NCBI GenBank assembly: GCA_965227455.1
Contig: OZ245752.1
Location: forward strand, 1,488,001-1,552,000
From: JABDIP01 sp965227455
Lineage (GTDB): Bacteria > Pseudomonadota > Alphaproteobacteria > DSM-16000 > Inquilinaceae
Length of the DNA: 64,000 nt
Direction: 5' to 3'
The notes under the pieces are model-generated. The model ran no database searches, was not told where the DNA came from, and worked only from the letters and a program-made list of their open reading frames with translations. Shown piece after piece: positions 26,539 to 34,794 of the stretch. Position 1 is the stretch's first letter. Every line of letters begins with the position of its first letter. A program made the position numbers and the translations under genes.

Positions 26539-26591
26539 CACTCTCTGTTCCGGCCAGGGCTCACCCCGCCTCCGGCACCCTCTGACTCTGA
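26539..26591 (-). promoter_or_regulatory. shared leader motif, copy 1 (Toprim gene)
   Basis: On the minus strand this stretch reads CAGAGTCAGAGGGTGCCGG, then GGGGTGAGCCC, then ACAGAGAGTGCC. The same ordered blocks (AGAGnnAGAG, about 11 bases, GGTGA or GACGGGTC, 6-8 bases, GAGAGAG) occur upstream of the MoxR, DUF2958 and parB genes. This copy is the most diverged. It lies about 43 bases before the start codon. Confidence 0.5.
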
Positions 26592-26657
26592 GATCCGGAT
26601 CCCGCCGAGCGCCTGTGAGACGGGGCGCTCCGATGTGGCCTTGCGCGCGGCGATTCG

Positions 26658-26684
26658 TGTGTATAAATTGACGAAATATACACA
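26658..26684. promoter_or_regulatory. VapB operator
   Basis: A perfect 8-bp inverted repeat, TGTGTATA and TATACACA separated by 11 bases, lies 16 bases before the vapB start. VapB-VapC complexes autorepress from such palindromes over their own promoter; a TATAAA at 26662 overlaps the left arm and could be the -10 element. Confidence 0.75.
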
Positions 26685-26699
26685 TCCCGGAGACGCCGC

Positions 26700-26894
26700 A
26701 TGAGGACCAACGTCGTGATCGACGATGCCCTGATGGACGAGGCCCTGAAGGTCTCGGGCCTGAAGACCAAGCGCCAGGCGATCGAGGAAGGCCTGCGGCT
26801 GCTGGTGCGGACGCGCCGCCAGGCCCGGGTCCGCCGCCTGCGCGGCGCGCTGAAGTGGGAGGGCTCGCTCGACGACATGCGGCGCGACGCGTGA
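26700..26894 (+). CDS. vapB: VapB-type antitoxin
   Basis: A 64-residue protein with an N-terminal ribbon-helix-helix (MRTNVVIDDALMDEALKVSG, KTKRQAIEEGLRLLVRTRRQ) and a C-terminal toxin-binding tail RGALKWEGSLDDMRRDA. This matches the type II VapB family that pairs with PIN-domain VapC. It binds the palindrome just upstream. Its stop overlaps the vapC start by GTGA. Confidence 0.92.
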   Translation: MRTNVVIDDALMDEALKVSGLKTKRQAIEEGLRLLVRTRRQARVRRLRGALKWEGSLDDMRRDA

Positions 26895-27280
26895 TCCTCG
26901 TCGACTCCTCGGTGTGGATCGACTACTTCAACGGCGTCGCGACCCGCGAGACGGACCAGCTGGACGGCTATCTCGGCGTGGAGCCCCTGCTGACCGGCGA
27001 CCTGATCCTGACCGAGGTGCTGCAGGGCTTCCGCGAGGATCGCGACTTCCGCCGCGCCAGGGCCGCGCTCGAGACCTTGAGCTTCGAGCCCATGGTCGGC
27101 CTCGAGATCGCCCTCGCCAGCGCGCAGAACTACCGCAGGCTGCGCGCGCTCGGCCTCACGGTCCGCAAAACCATCGACGTGATCATCGCCACCTTCTGCA
27201 TCGAGCGCGGCCACCGGCTCCTGCACAGCGACCGGGACTTCACCCTGATGGAAGAGCCGCTAGGACTTCAGTCAGCCTGA
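26891..27280 (+). CDS. vapC: VapC-type PIN-domain ribonuclease toxin
   Basis: A 129-residue PIN-domain protein starting VILVDSSVWIDYFNG at a GTG inside the vapB stop. The acidic metal-binding residues are in place: Asp in VDSSVWID, Glu in LILTEVLQG, Asp in TIDVIIATFCIERG and Asp residues in LLHSDRDF. VapC toxins cut tRNA or rRNA when the antitoxin is degraded. On an ICE such a module commonly stabilises the element. A longer in-frame Met lies upstream within vapB and is less likely. Confidence 0.92.
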   Translation: MILVDSSVWIDYFNGVATRETDQLDGYLGVEPLLTGDLILTEVLQGFREDRDFRRARAALETLSFEPMVGLEIALASAQNYRRLRALGLTVRKTIDVIIATFCIERGHRLLHSDRDFTLMEEPLGLQSA

Positions 27281-27513
27281 GCGTCTTCAGGTGAAAGGTG
27301 AATACCGCAGGTTTAGAGCCATCTCAGTCATCCAGCGTAGCTGGCGCGAGTGTCGCCTAATCGGACAAGACTGCCCTTTGTTCAATGCGCTTTCGAATGC
27401 TTCCGAAGAGACCGACAATTTTTCGTGCTGCACGCTGCTCCTAGCATTTCCTTTCACCAGCAGCCTGGCCAAGAAGAGGTGTACAGCGGCGCAATGATGC
27501 GTCGCTAAACATC

Positions 27514-28458
27514 TTACTTGGCCCCTGTTGGCACATCGAAAAGGAATACACCACCGGTACCGTCGACCGATCCTAGGATCGTTCCGTCCGCTGCAACGAT
27601 CCCGCTATAGCCGCAATAAACGGAGGGAAGGAAACGGCCGTATGGGCGTTGGCCGATAGCGTTGGCCCCGATTACCGTCGCATTCGCGTACGTCGCGGCG
27701 TCTTTGGCGAAGCCAACCGCGTTGAACCCATCTGTCCCACATTGATCTTCCTGGCCTGCGGTCACGCCCCACACGACGATGATTGTCTGAACGCCGAGGG
27801 ATTTGACGTGATCGAGCGCCGTTGTGTCGTAGGTATAGGCGTCTGCGCAAACCAGCACGGCCGTATTGCCCAACACTGTTGGGACAACCGGGATCATGTC
27901 CACCGTCGCCTGATAGTAGCTGCATCCGCCTGTCGAATCGGTGGTACCGGCTGGGCAGTCCGCCGGATTGAAGGCGTTTTTGAGCACCTGATGCTTTCGA
28001 CTGTGGATCAAGATCGACCCATCTGGGCCGATCAGCAAGCCGGCGTCATAGGGCAGATAAACATCACCCGAGACATTGGGACCTTTTTCTGCAAGGCCGA
28101 ACGCTATGTACACATTGTTTCGGGCAGCGATCCTCGAAAGAATGTCGGACACGGGACCCGGCACGGTAGTTGCTTCGGTGAAGGCAGCAGGATTGAGCCA
28201 ACCGAGATAGGCGGACTCCGGAAAAACTACGAAATCTGCGCCCTCGGACTTGGCTTCTTCGACCCATTGCTCAACGACTTCCCAGTTCCCTACATTCTCG
28301 GACTGGAGTTGGACGAGGGCCACGGTCACTGTCTCCGCACCGCGAAAGACGGAGGTGGCGTGAAGCGCAGGCTGCTTGATGTCTTCGGCTTGAGCGTACC
28401 CGCCGATCAGAGCGAACACCGCGAAAACTAAAGGTAAGGCCGATCTGGAAAAGGACAT
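27514..28458 (-). CDS. secreted carbon-nitrogen hydrolase (nitrilase superfamily)
   Basis: A 314-residue protein with a signal peptide (ALPLVFAVFALIGGYAQA, cleavage near residue 24) followed by a nitrilase fold. The triad is intact: Glu81 in VVFPESAYLGW, Lys155 in IHSRKHQVLK and Cys204 in AVLVCADAYTYD. Several extra cysteines (CPAGTTDSTGGC, QCGTDG, YCGYSG) suggest disulphides in the periplasm. Substrate cannot be deduced; amides, nitriles or N-acyl groups are all possible. It stands alone and at lower GC than the flanking backbone, next to VapBC, so it is probably cargo. Confidence 0.88.
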   Translation of the reverse strand: MSFSRSALPLVFAVFALIGGYAQAEDIKQPALHATSVFRGAETVTVALVQLQSENVGNWEVVEQWVEEAKSEGADFVVFPESAYLGWLNPAAFTEATTVPGPVSDILSRIAARNNVYIAFGLAEKGPNVSGDVYLPYDAGLLIGPDGSILIHSRKHQVLKNAFNPADCPAGTTDSTGGCSYYQATVDMIPVVPTVLGNTAVLVCADAYTYDTTALDHVKSLGVQTIIVVWGVTAGQEDQCGTDGFNAVGFAKDAATYANATVIGANAIGQRPYGRFLPSVYCGYSGIVAADGTILGSVDGTGGVFLFDVPTGAK

Positions 28459-28867
28459 TCAGAGATCCCACGCACGATCTCAGAGCACCATGTCTGGGCG
28501 ACTGACATAAGCCTCTTCGAGAATACATAATTTTGTCATGTTGGGAGGTAGATGTTATCACCCGCTTGGCTTCATAGGATACGTCCTTTTGGCCAATCAA
28601 TAGGCAAAGCAAACTCTGGGCCTGCTAGGATCGTGTCGGTTTCGGGCTCTTGCCGATCATTGCGGCGTCCGTTGTCGATGGCTGTTTCTGGCCGAAGAAA
28701 GTAAGCCACAAGTCTTCTCCAGGCTTCAACTGAAGTCCAAGCCGGCCAATGTCTAATTTAAAGTCACGCTGGCGCTGCTTTTCGCGGTTAGTCGGAGCTT
28801 TGAAACACCGGCAAAAGGGGCGAGCACTGGTCGGCGCTCGCCCGATAGGACGGGAGGAAGTCGATGG
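28459..28867. other. intergenic stretch without a gene
   Basis: About 410 bases between the nitrilase-family gene start and the end of the metallopeptidase/VWA gene. It is AT-richer near 28500-28600, the probable promoter zone for the nitrilase-family gene. I see no coding frame, RNA gene or strong hairpin. Confidence 0.45.
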
Positions 28868-30016
28868 TCAGACCGACCGGACTCGCAGAGTTTCGCCGAA
28901 TGGCGCGGTCCGGTCCGTGGTCGAGGCCCAGAGGACGGGATAGTCCGGCGGCTGCGGGAAGTGCCGGGACACCAGGTCCGTCAGGTAGATCAAACAGGCC
29001 GGCGCAATTCCGCATTCCTCGACCAGATCGAAGGGCGGCCGAAAGTCCGTGCCCCCGCCGCCGGCGGGCTTGAGGTCGAGCGGGAGATCGTCTGGGGAAA
29101 GCGTCTCGGTTCCGGCGATTTCCGTGTCGCAGTAGAGGATGTGGATGGCCTCGGGCCGGCAGTCCTCCAGGATCGCCGAGATCTCGGCCGAGAAGGCCGC
29201 AACGACGTCCTCCGAAATGCTGCCCGAGGTGTCGACGGCAATCACGATCGGCCCCAGCTCCTCGGACCGCAGCGAGGGCAGATAGAGGCCCATGGCGACA
29301 TAGCGCCGGTTCGGCGGGAACCAGCGGTAGTCGTTGCGGGCGGTGGTCTGGACGAAGCAGCGCAGGACCTCGCGCCAGTCGACCGACGGGTTGCGGAGGC
29401 CCTCGACCAGACGCGCCATGGCGCCCGGGAGCTTGCCGGCGGCCTTGGCGGTCTGGGCCGCCTGCAACGCGGCGATCTGCCAATCTTTCGCGGCCTGGGA
29501 GAGCTCCGCCGGCGAGGCCCTGCCGCCATCGTGGCCCGGCGCGTCGCGGACGCCCCCGCAGCCGCCGGGATCGGCCGGCGAAGGCGCATTCGGGCCGTTC
29601 GACGTGCCGTCGCCTCCACCGTCTCCATCTTCCTGCGGGAGGCGGGCATAGATCTCCTCCGCCGAGAGGCCATCGTAGTTCGGGTCGTGCAGCCGGCCCT
29701 CGGGCAGCACGAAGCCCGCCTCCAAGAGCAGGCCGTTGATGGCGTAGTCGCAAGCAACGTTCCAGCGACGCGGGTCGCGGCCGCCCCGGCGGGCGTGGTG
29801 GGCGCAGGCGAGGTGCATGACCTCGTGGGCGATGACCCCGGTCAGCTGGTCAAAGGACAGCCCGTCGACGAAGCCCGGGTTGGCGAAGAGGCTGCGGCCG
29901 TCGGTTTCCATGGTCTCGACCGAGGGATCGGCGACCGGGCGCAGGTGCAGGGCCAGGCTACCGAAGAAGGGCTGAGACAGGACAAGCGCCGCCCGCGCCT
30001 TGGTGATCTTCTCCAT
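28868..30016 (-). CDS. putative metallopeptidase with VWA-like domain (DUF2201 type)
   Basis: A 382-residue protein with an N-terminal zincin-like domain carrying HEVMH at residues 64-68, followed by CAHHARRGGRDPRRWNVACD. A low-complexity Gly/Asp/Pro linker lies at about 128-168. The C-terminal VWA-like domain has the metal site DTSGS at 262-266 (IVIAVDTSGSISEDV). This is the usual layout of the DUF2201 family. It follows a MoxR-type AAA gene and another conserved gene, the standard MoxR plus VWA pairing for chaperone or protein-remodelling complexes. Its target is unknown; it may remodel a conjugation or replication complex. Confidence 0.88.
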   Translation of the reverse strand: MEKITKARAALVLSQPFFGSLALHLRPVADPSVETMETDGRSLFANPGFVDGLSFDQLTGVIAHEVMHLACAHHARRGGRDPRRWNVACDYAINGLLLEAGFVLPEGRLHDPNYDGLSAEEIYARLPQEDGDGGGDGTSNGPNAPSPADPGGCGGVRDAPGHDGGRASPAELSQAAKDWQIAALQAAQTAKAAGKLPGAMARLVEGLRNPSVDWREVLRCFVQTTARNDYRWFPPNRRYVAMGLYLPSLRSEELGPIVIAVDTSGSISEDVVAAFSAEISAILEDCRPEAIHILYCDTEIAGTETLSPDDLPLDLKPAGGGGTDFRPPFDLVEECGIAPACLIYLTDLVSRHFPQPPDYPVLWASTTDRTAPFGETLRVRSV

Positions 30017-30027
30017 GTCCGCCTCCC

Positions 30028-30918
30028 CTACTCCGCCGCGGCCGGCCTCACGTAGCCGGCCATGTCGGCGAGGATGTCCTCTGCCGTCCTGGCGGTCTGG
30101 TCGCGCAGGGCGTCGTCATCCCGAAGGGCCTGGGCGTCGTGCGCGCAGAGGGACTCCGCCAGGCGGTGGCGCATCGCGTCGAGCGCCGGGTCGCCCGTCA
30201 CGTTGAGCTTAGGCAACAGCTCGGCCAGCTCGCGCAGGTTCCCGACCAAGCTGTCGCGGAAGGGGTTCTGCACCTTGCCCGAGACCGGATGCACCTCGTA
30301 AAGGTCGAGCCTGTCGTGCAGGTGCGACACGGCGCTGTAGATCCGCTCCCAGAGGTCGCGCATGGCGGCTTGGGTCGCCTCGGCGAGCCGCTGCTCGATG
30401 TCGGCGCGGATGCGGGCCTCCTCGACCTCGCCGAGCGAGACGCGGAAGTCCTCGGCCGCCGGCAGCGGCGCGAAGGCGATCTCGTAGTGGAACTTGGTCG
30501 CCAGCTCCGCCGGGAGCGGATAGTCGTCGGCCCTGAACAGCCGCTTCAGCCGGGTCTGTGCCTCTGCGACGTAGTGCGGATAGCTCTCGCAGAACCGCGT
30601 GACGGCGCCCTGGAAGCGCTCCTTCAGGGCGCGCTGCTCCTGGGTGTAGTCCCAGTAGTTGGCGGCCGGCAGGATGCGGGCGCCGTTGTCGGCCCAGGGC
30701 AGCGTATTGGTGTAGTGATGGCCGCGCGCCTCGTTGGCGACGGAAGCGATCTCCTTCAGCGCCTCCTTGGCCACCAGGGTCTTGTGGTAGCGCCCGGCGT
30801 CGACGCTGGCGTCGTGGTCGCGGGCGACCTGGTCGGAGACCCGCTTGTCGTGCTTGCGCGCGCTCCACTGGGTGATGGTGAGGCCGGCCAGCATCGCCCG
30901 GTCGGTGAGACGGGTCAT
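30028..30918 (-). CDS. conserved ICE protein between MoxR-type and VWA genes
   Basis: A 296-residue, probably all-alpha protein (MTRLTDRAMLAGLTITQWSA; KDKRVSDQVARDH-like start; YDEVHPVSGKVQNPFRDSLV-like middle). It resembles the DUF3150-type proteins that accompany MoxR and VWA genes on plasmids and ICEs, but I cannot confirm the family. It lies 35 bases after the AAA gene and 11 before the VWA gene, so the three are probably one operon. A role as adaptor for the MoxR/VWA machine is inferred from position only. Confidence 0.75.
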   Translation of the reverse strand: MTRLTDRAMLAGLTITQWSARKHDKRVSDQVARDHDASVDAGRYHKTLVAKEALKEIASVANEARGHHYTNTLPWADNGARILPAANYWDYTQEQRALKERFQGAVTRFCESYPHYVAEAQTRLKRLFRADDYPLPAELATKFHYEIAFAPLPAAEDFRVSLGEVEEARIRADIEQRLAEATQAAMRDLWERIYSAVSHLHDRLDLYEVHPVSGKVQNPFRDSLVGNLRELAELLPKLNVTGDPALDAMRHRLAESLCAHDAQALRDDDALRDQTARTAEDILADMAGYVRPAAAE

Positions 30919-30953
30919 GGCGAGATCCTTTCGTGTCGAAGGGTCGGGGAGGC

Positions 30954-31931
30954 TCAGGTGAGGACGGCACCGTGCTCGGACGCCCAGGCGACGAAGCCCT
31001 GGGTGTGCTGGCAGTCCGGGGCCCGGGCAATGGCGTCCTTGACCAACAGCACGCTGAACTCTGCGGGCAGCCGCTTGGCGTAGGCGGTCACGCGGTCGAA
31101 GTTGGTCGGCGAGGCCTTGCGGGCGAGCGCACCGCAGAGCGCATAGACCGTAGCCGGCTCGTCGGGAACCGGCGCGGTGTCGGGCGCCATGAGCACGGCA
31201 TCGGGGCTCGGCAGCTGGCGGAACACCTTCAGGAAGCCGACCAGCTCCGCCGCCGCGCCCTCACCCACGGCCCCGGCGAGGAGGTCGTACTCGACCGCGG
31301 CATCGGGCTGGGCGCCGAGGATGTCGGAGGCGAAGTGCCACGACCGCGGCGAGGGGAAGGCCTTGCGGTCCGGGTCGAAGGCGTGCAGCAGGTTGGGCCG
31401 GTAGCGCAGGAAGGCGACGACCTCCACCGCGATCCCCGCCTGCAGCGCCCACTGGCACCAGTCGTCGAGGTCGACCTCGAAGTCAAGGTGGATGAAGCGA
31501 TTGGCGAGCGGGGACGGCATGCGCGAGGTCACGGCGCGGTCCGTCTCGCGGTTGCCGGCGGCGGCGACGGCCCATCCCTCCGGCAGCGCGTACTCGCCGA
31601 GCTTGCGGTCGAGTACGAGCTGGTAGCAGGCGGCCTGGACCAGGGGCGGCGCGGCGTTGAGCTCGTCGAGGAACAGCACGCCCTCGCCGTCGCGGGGCAG
31701 GAACTCCGGTGCCGCCCAATGGGCCCGGCCGTCGCCGTTGACGTGCGGTAGGCCCCGCAGGTCCACGGGGTCGAGCAGGACGGCACGGATATCGATGAGC
31801 CGGCGGCCCAGCTCGCGGGCAACCTGGGCGACGATGTTCGACTTGCCGACGCCGGGCGCGCCCCAGAGGAAGGCGGGCCGCTTGGTGAGGATCAGCGTGC
31901 GCACGGCCGTTGCGATATCGGAGGGTTTCAT
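30954..31931 (-). CDS. MoxR-type AAA ATPase
   Basis: A 325-residue AAA protein beginning MKPSDIATAVRTLILTKRPA. Walker A is GAPGVGKS (24-31), Walker B GVLFLDEL (84-91), with sensor-1-like WAVAAAGNRETDRAV and an arginine-containing SRMPSPLANRFIHLDF. MoxR ATPases work with VWA-domain partners, and such a gene lies two positions downstream. The start is set by AAGGAG nine bases before the ATG. The shared leader motif lies about 110 bases upstream. Confidence 0.9.
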   Translation of the reverse strand: MKPSDIATAVRTLILTKRPAFLWGAPGVGKSNIVAQVARELGRRLIDIRAVLLDPVDLRGLPHVNGDGRAHWAAPEFLPRDGEGVLFLDELNAAPPLVQAACYQLVLDRKLGEYALPEGWAVAAAGNRETDRAVTSRMPSPLANRFIHLDFEVDLDDWCQWALQAGIAVEVVAFLRYRPNLLHAFDPDRKAFPSPRSWHFASDILGAQPDAAVEYDLLAGAVGEGAAAELVGFLKVFRQLPSPDAVLMAPDTAPVPDEPATVYALCGALARKASPTNFDRVTAYAKRLPAEFSVLLVKDAIARAPDCQHTQGFVAWASEHGAVLT

Positions 31932-32040
31932 GAGGAAGACTCCTTGGCGGTGAGGCATGCCGCTTCGCCTCCGGGGCGAAGGCGGGGGATGACGCCCCGC
32001 CTCAGGCCGGGGACCCGCCGGGCAGTGGTCCGGGCGATCC

Positions 32041-32093
32041 GCTCTCTCGCCTGCGGCGGGGCTCACCCTTCAAAGGCGCCTCTCTCACTCTGG
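32041..32093 (-). promoter_or_regulatory. shared leader motif, copy 2 (MoxR gene)
   Basis: Minus-strand blocks CCAGAGTGAGAGAGGCGCC, then GGGTGAGCCCC, then GGCGAGAGAGCGG. It overlaps the end of the DUF2958 coding region and lies about 110 bases before the MoxR start. Confidence 0.6.
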
Positions 32094-32528
32094 GTCGGGA
32101 GGTTCGGCCGCCTTGTCGTCGCCACCACCGTCCTCCCCCCTCGCTGGGGTCTTCAGGCGGCCGAGGCGTAGCGCTGCGGCGTCGAGCAGCCGCGTGGCGG
32201 TGACGATCGAGCCGGCGAGCCGGGCGGCTTCGGCGTAGACGCTGAGCGGGTAGTGCGCCTCGAAGTAGAGATCCCGCTCGATGCCGAGGCCGAGGTTGCC
32301 CTTCAGGCTCTGCAGCTCGCTGAGCCGCACGCTGCCGAACTCCGGGCAGCCGAAGCCGAGGTCGGCGAGGCCGAAGAGGATGTCGGGCTCCTGGGGATCG
32401 GCCTGCGAGATGAGCCAGGTGGCCGCACCGCAGGGATCGAAGAACTTGACGACCGGGCGGTGGTCCTGGTCGGGCCGGCGGCCGTTCTCGAGCAATAGCT
32501 GCTCGATCTCCTTGGTGGTGAGCTCCAT
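32085..32528 (-). CDS. DUF2958 family protein
   Basis: A 147-residue protein beginning MELTTKEIEQLLLENG. The DUF2958 pattern is clear: PVVKFFDPCGAATWLISQAD, DILFGLADLGFGCPEFGSV, RLSELQSLKGNLGLGIERDL and YFEAHYPLSVYAE. The tail (about 122 to 147) is charged and disordered. These proteins are very common on alphaproteobacterial mobile elements; their function is unknown. A GGAGG-like site (ACAGGAGG) precedes the ATG. Confidence 0.92.
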   Translation of the reverse strand: MELTTKEIEQLLLENGRRPDQDHRPVVKFFDPCGAATWLISQADPQEPDILFGLADLGFGCPEFGSVRLSELQSLKGNLGLGIERDLYFEAHYPLSVYAEAARLAGSIVTATRLLDAAALRLGRLKTPARGEDGGGDDKAAEPPDPE

Positions 32529-32558
32529 CGGGAACCTCCTGTCCGCGACGGGCGGCGG

Positions 32559-32616
32559 GAGCCTCTCTCTCGCCCGGGGACCCGTCGCCTGCCGGACCCG
32601 GCCCTCTGCCTCTGGA
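32559..32616 (-). promoter_or_regulatory. shared leader motif, copy 3 (DUF2958 gene)
   Basis: Minus-strand blocks CCAGAGGCAGAGGGC, then GACGGGTCCCC, then GGGCGAGAGAGAGGCTC. It lies about 31 bases before the DUF2958 start and directly after the parB terminator. The last block is nearly identical to that of the parB copy. Confidence 0.65.
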
Positions 32617-32624
32617 GCTCGCGG

Positions 32625-32668
32625 AGATAAAAAGGCCGGCGGGCGCCCGCATCGGGCCCGCCGGCCTT
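32625..32668 (-). terminator. Rho-independent terminator after parB
   Basis: A perfect 13-bp stem, AAGGCCGGCGGGC with GCCCGCCGGCCTT, lies 18 bases past the parB stop. On the minus strand it is followed by TTTTTAT, a textbook intrinsic terminator. Confidence 0.9.
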
Positions 32669-32685
32669 CGTAGGGATTGTGCCGG

Positions 32686-34794
32686 TCAGCTCTGGGGAAC
32701 CGGCTCGGCTTCCGCCTTCGCGCCGCTGTCAGTCAGGAACTCCGGCAGCACGACGACACTAGACTCGTCGGCCTCCGATCCGTCCGCAACGACATTGTCG
32801 GAATCGGCTCCGTTGAGCGCCGCATCCGCGGCATCCGGCCGGTCCTCGCCGGCCTCGGCCCCATAGGCCATGCCGGGCGGCAGCCACCTGGCGGCCTTGG
32901 CCAGGGCCTCGGCGTCGAGCACGGAGCTCGTCGAGCCTTCGCCCGAGAAGGCGGTTTCGAGCGCCTTGGCGATCTGCGGCTTCTTAAGCTTGGCGTGGTC
33001 CCGCCGCCAGCGCGGGCCCAGCACCCGTCCGCCGGTCTCCAGCGCGTGGTCCTTCTTCACGCGGCTCCAGTAATTGTCGGCCGTGGGCCGCCAGTGCGCG
33101 GCAAAGTCGATGCCGAGCCGCTCGCCGGCCTGCTCGATCACGGGGTCGGCCCGGTCTTCGAAGGAGAGCTGCGCCTCCAGGCACTGAGCGACGCACCAGG
33201 CGAAGAGCGTCTGCTTCTCCTCGGTCGACAAGGCGCACAGTGCGGCGAAGCCTTCGGCCGGAGGCAGCGTCAGCCAGGAGAACGGCAGGGTCTCCTGGCG
33301 GGCGGCAAGCCTCTGGTCGGCCACCGTGCCGCCCAGGTCTTTGAGGGAGCTCCGCTGGTGCGTCGGCGCCGCCCGCACGTCGAGCGGGTTGGCCCGGTAT
33401 CCACTGTGGTGGACTCCGAGACAGAGGCCGTAGAGAGCCAGGTCGAAGGCCACATCGAAGTCCTCGGCGAGGTGGGCCTTGGTGATCTGCAGCCGGTGCG
33501 CCTTCAGGTCCTCCATCAGCACCTGGCTGACGCCGGCCTCCTTGCGCAGGGACTGCTCGGGCGACAAGGGCGCGATGGCCGAATCGGACCCTCCAGCGGA
33601 GGGTGCGGCATCGGACTTCTCCGCATGGCCGTTCCGGGCGTCGGCTTCGCACTCCTCGCGCGGGACGAGCCCCGCATGGACCTGCTCTCGGCCGTCGGGC
33701 CCGATCGTGACGACGCATCCCGCGCGGGCCTTGTCCTCGGCCGTGAAGTCCAAGTGCTCGCGAAGGACCACGTCGAGCTCCTGCCGGCGATCGGCGAGTT
33801 TCTCGGCCTCGGCCTCGACCGCCTCGGTCCAGCCGTCCTCGTCGAGCTCATCGATCTCCTCGAGGCGGGCATCGATCTGCTCGATCTCCCTGGCGACCTC
33901 CTCCGGCACACCGATGGGCTGCGGATAGACCCGGCCGAACTCCGCCGTGAAGCCGTAGTCCGGGTCGAGCATCGCCTTGGCCCATTTCCACTCCGCCTCG
34001 AGCTCCTTGGCCCTGGCCTCCAGCTTTTCGAGGGCCAGCTTGCGGACCAGGCTGGCGTCCTCCAGGTAGCCCTCGTCCCGCTCGCTGAAGAGGTCGCGGA
34101 TGACGTGGCCACCGGCCGCCTCGTAGGCCTCGGCACCGACGAAGCGGCCGAGTCTGGAGTTGACGGGGACCGCCTTCTCGGTCAGCAGCCGGCGGACGCT
34201 GTGCGCCGAGACGTGGTACTGGTCCTTGACCTGCTTCCAGACCGCCCGCTGCGCCTTGTGATCGTCCGACAGCGTGAAGGCCATCAGGACCTCCAGGTCC
34301 ATTTCGCCCTTGCGGTAGGCCTGGAGGATCTGCGGCGTGACCTTGCCGAGCTTCAGCCGCTGGCGGACATGCTTCTCGGTCGTGCCGAAGCGCTGGGCGA
34401 CGGCGGCGGCGGACTGGCCCTTGTCGACCAGCTTTGCGAAAGCCTCGAACTCGTCGGCTGGATGCATCGGCGCGCGGACCATGTTCTCGGCCAGCGAGAT
34501 CTCCTCAATGTCCTTTGTACGCACCTGGCAGGGGACGGCGTAGCCGGGCGGCAGGGCGCCGTCGGCCAGGAGGTCTTTCAGCGCATCAAGCCGCCGGCCG
34601 CCGGCGACCACCTCGAAGACGCCCTTCTTGCGCGTCCGGCGGACCACCAGGTTCTGCTGGAGGCCGTGGGCCGCGATGCTGGCCTTGAGCTCGGCCTGCT
34701 CGGCCTCGCTCGGCGGCGTCTTGCGGACATTGGCGGCGGACTTGACGAGCTTGTCGAGCAGAACGCTCTGGATGACGTTGTTGGATCTGGACAT
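32686..34794 (-). CDS. large ParB/RepB-like nuclease or partition protein
   Basis: A 702-residue protein. The N-terminal ParB domain (about 10 to 110) has ANVRKTPPSEAEQAELKASI, GLQQNLVVRR and FEVVAGGRRLDALKDL, then EISLAENMVRAPMHPADEFE and a helix-turn-helix at AAVAQRFGTTEKHVRQRLKL. The remaining 500 residues are acidic and helical, as in the large plasmid ParB/RepB family annotated as chromosome partitioning proteins. No ParA partner is next to it, so a regulatory or nuclease-like role is as likely as partition. The start is fixed by the GGGAGAT site; an intrinsic terminator ends it. Confidence 0.9.
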   Translation of the reverse strand: MSRSNNVIQSVLLDKLVKSAANVRKTPPSEAEQAELKASIAAHGLQQNLVVRRTRKKGVFEVVAGGRRLDALKDLLADGALPPGYAVPCQVRTKDIEEISLAENMVRAPMHPADEFEAFAKLVDKGQSAAAVAQRFGTTEKHVRQRLKLGKVTPQILQAYRKGEMDLEVLMAFTLSDDHKAQRAVWKQVKDQYHVSAHSVRRLLTEKAVPVNSRLGRFVGAEAYEAAGGHVIRDLFSERDEGYLEDASLVRKLALEKLEARAKELEAEWKWAKAMLDPDYGFTAEFGRVYPQPIGVPEEVAREIEQIDARLEEIDELDEDGWTEAVEAEAEKLADRRQELDVVLREHLDFTAEDKARAGCVVTIGPDGREQVHAGLVPREECEADARNGHAEKSDAAPSAGGSDSAIAPLSPEQSLRKEAGVSQVLMEDLKAHRLQITKAHLAEDFDVAFDLALYGLCLGVHHSGYRANPLDVRAAPTHQRSSLKDLGGTVADQRLAARQETLPFSWLTLPPAEGFAALCALSTEEKQTLFAWCVAQCLEAQLSFEDRADPVIEQAGERLGIDFAAHWRPTADNYWSRVKKDHALETGGRVLGPRWRRDHAKLKKPQIAKALETAFSGEGSTSSVLDAEALAKAARWLPPGMAYGAEAGEDRPDAADAALNGADSDNVVADGSEADESSVVVLPEFLTDSGAKAEAEPVPQS

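Noticed and set aside
25372..26685. A longer Toprim protein starting upstream of 26496
   Set aside because: The extension runs through the shared leader motif and lacks a ribosome site. The ATG at 26496 has one.
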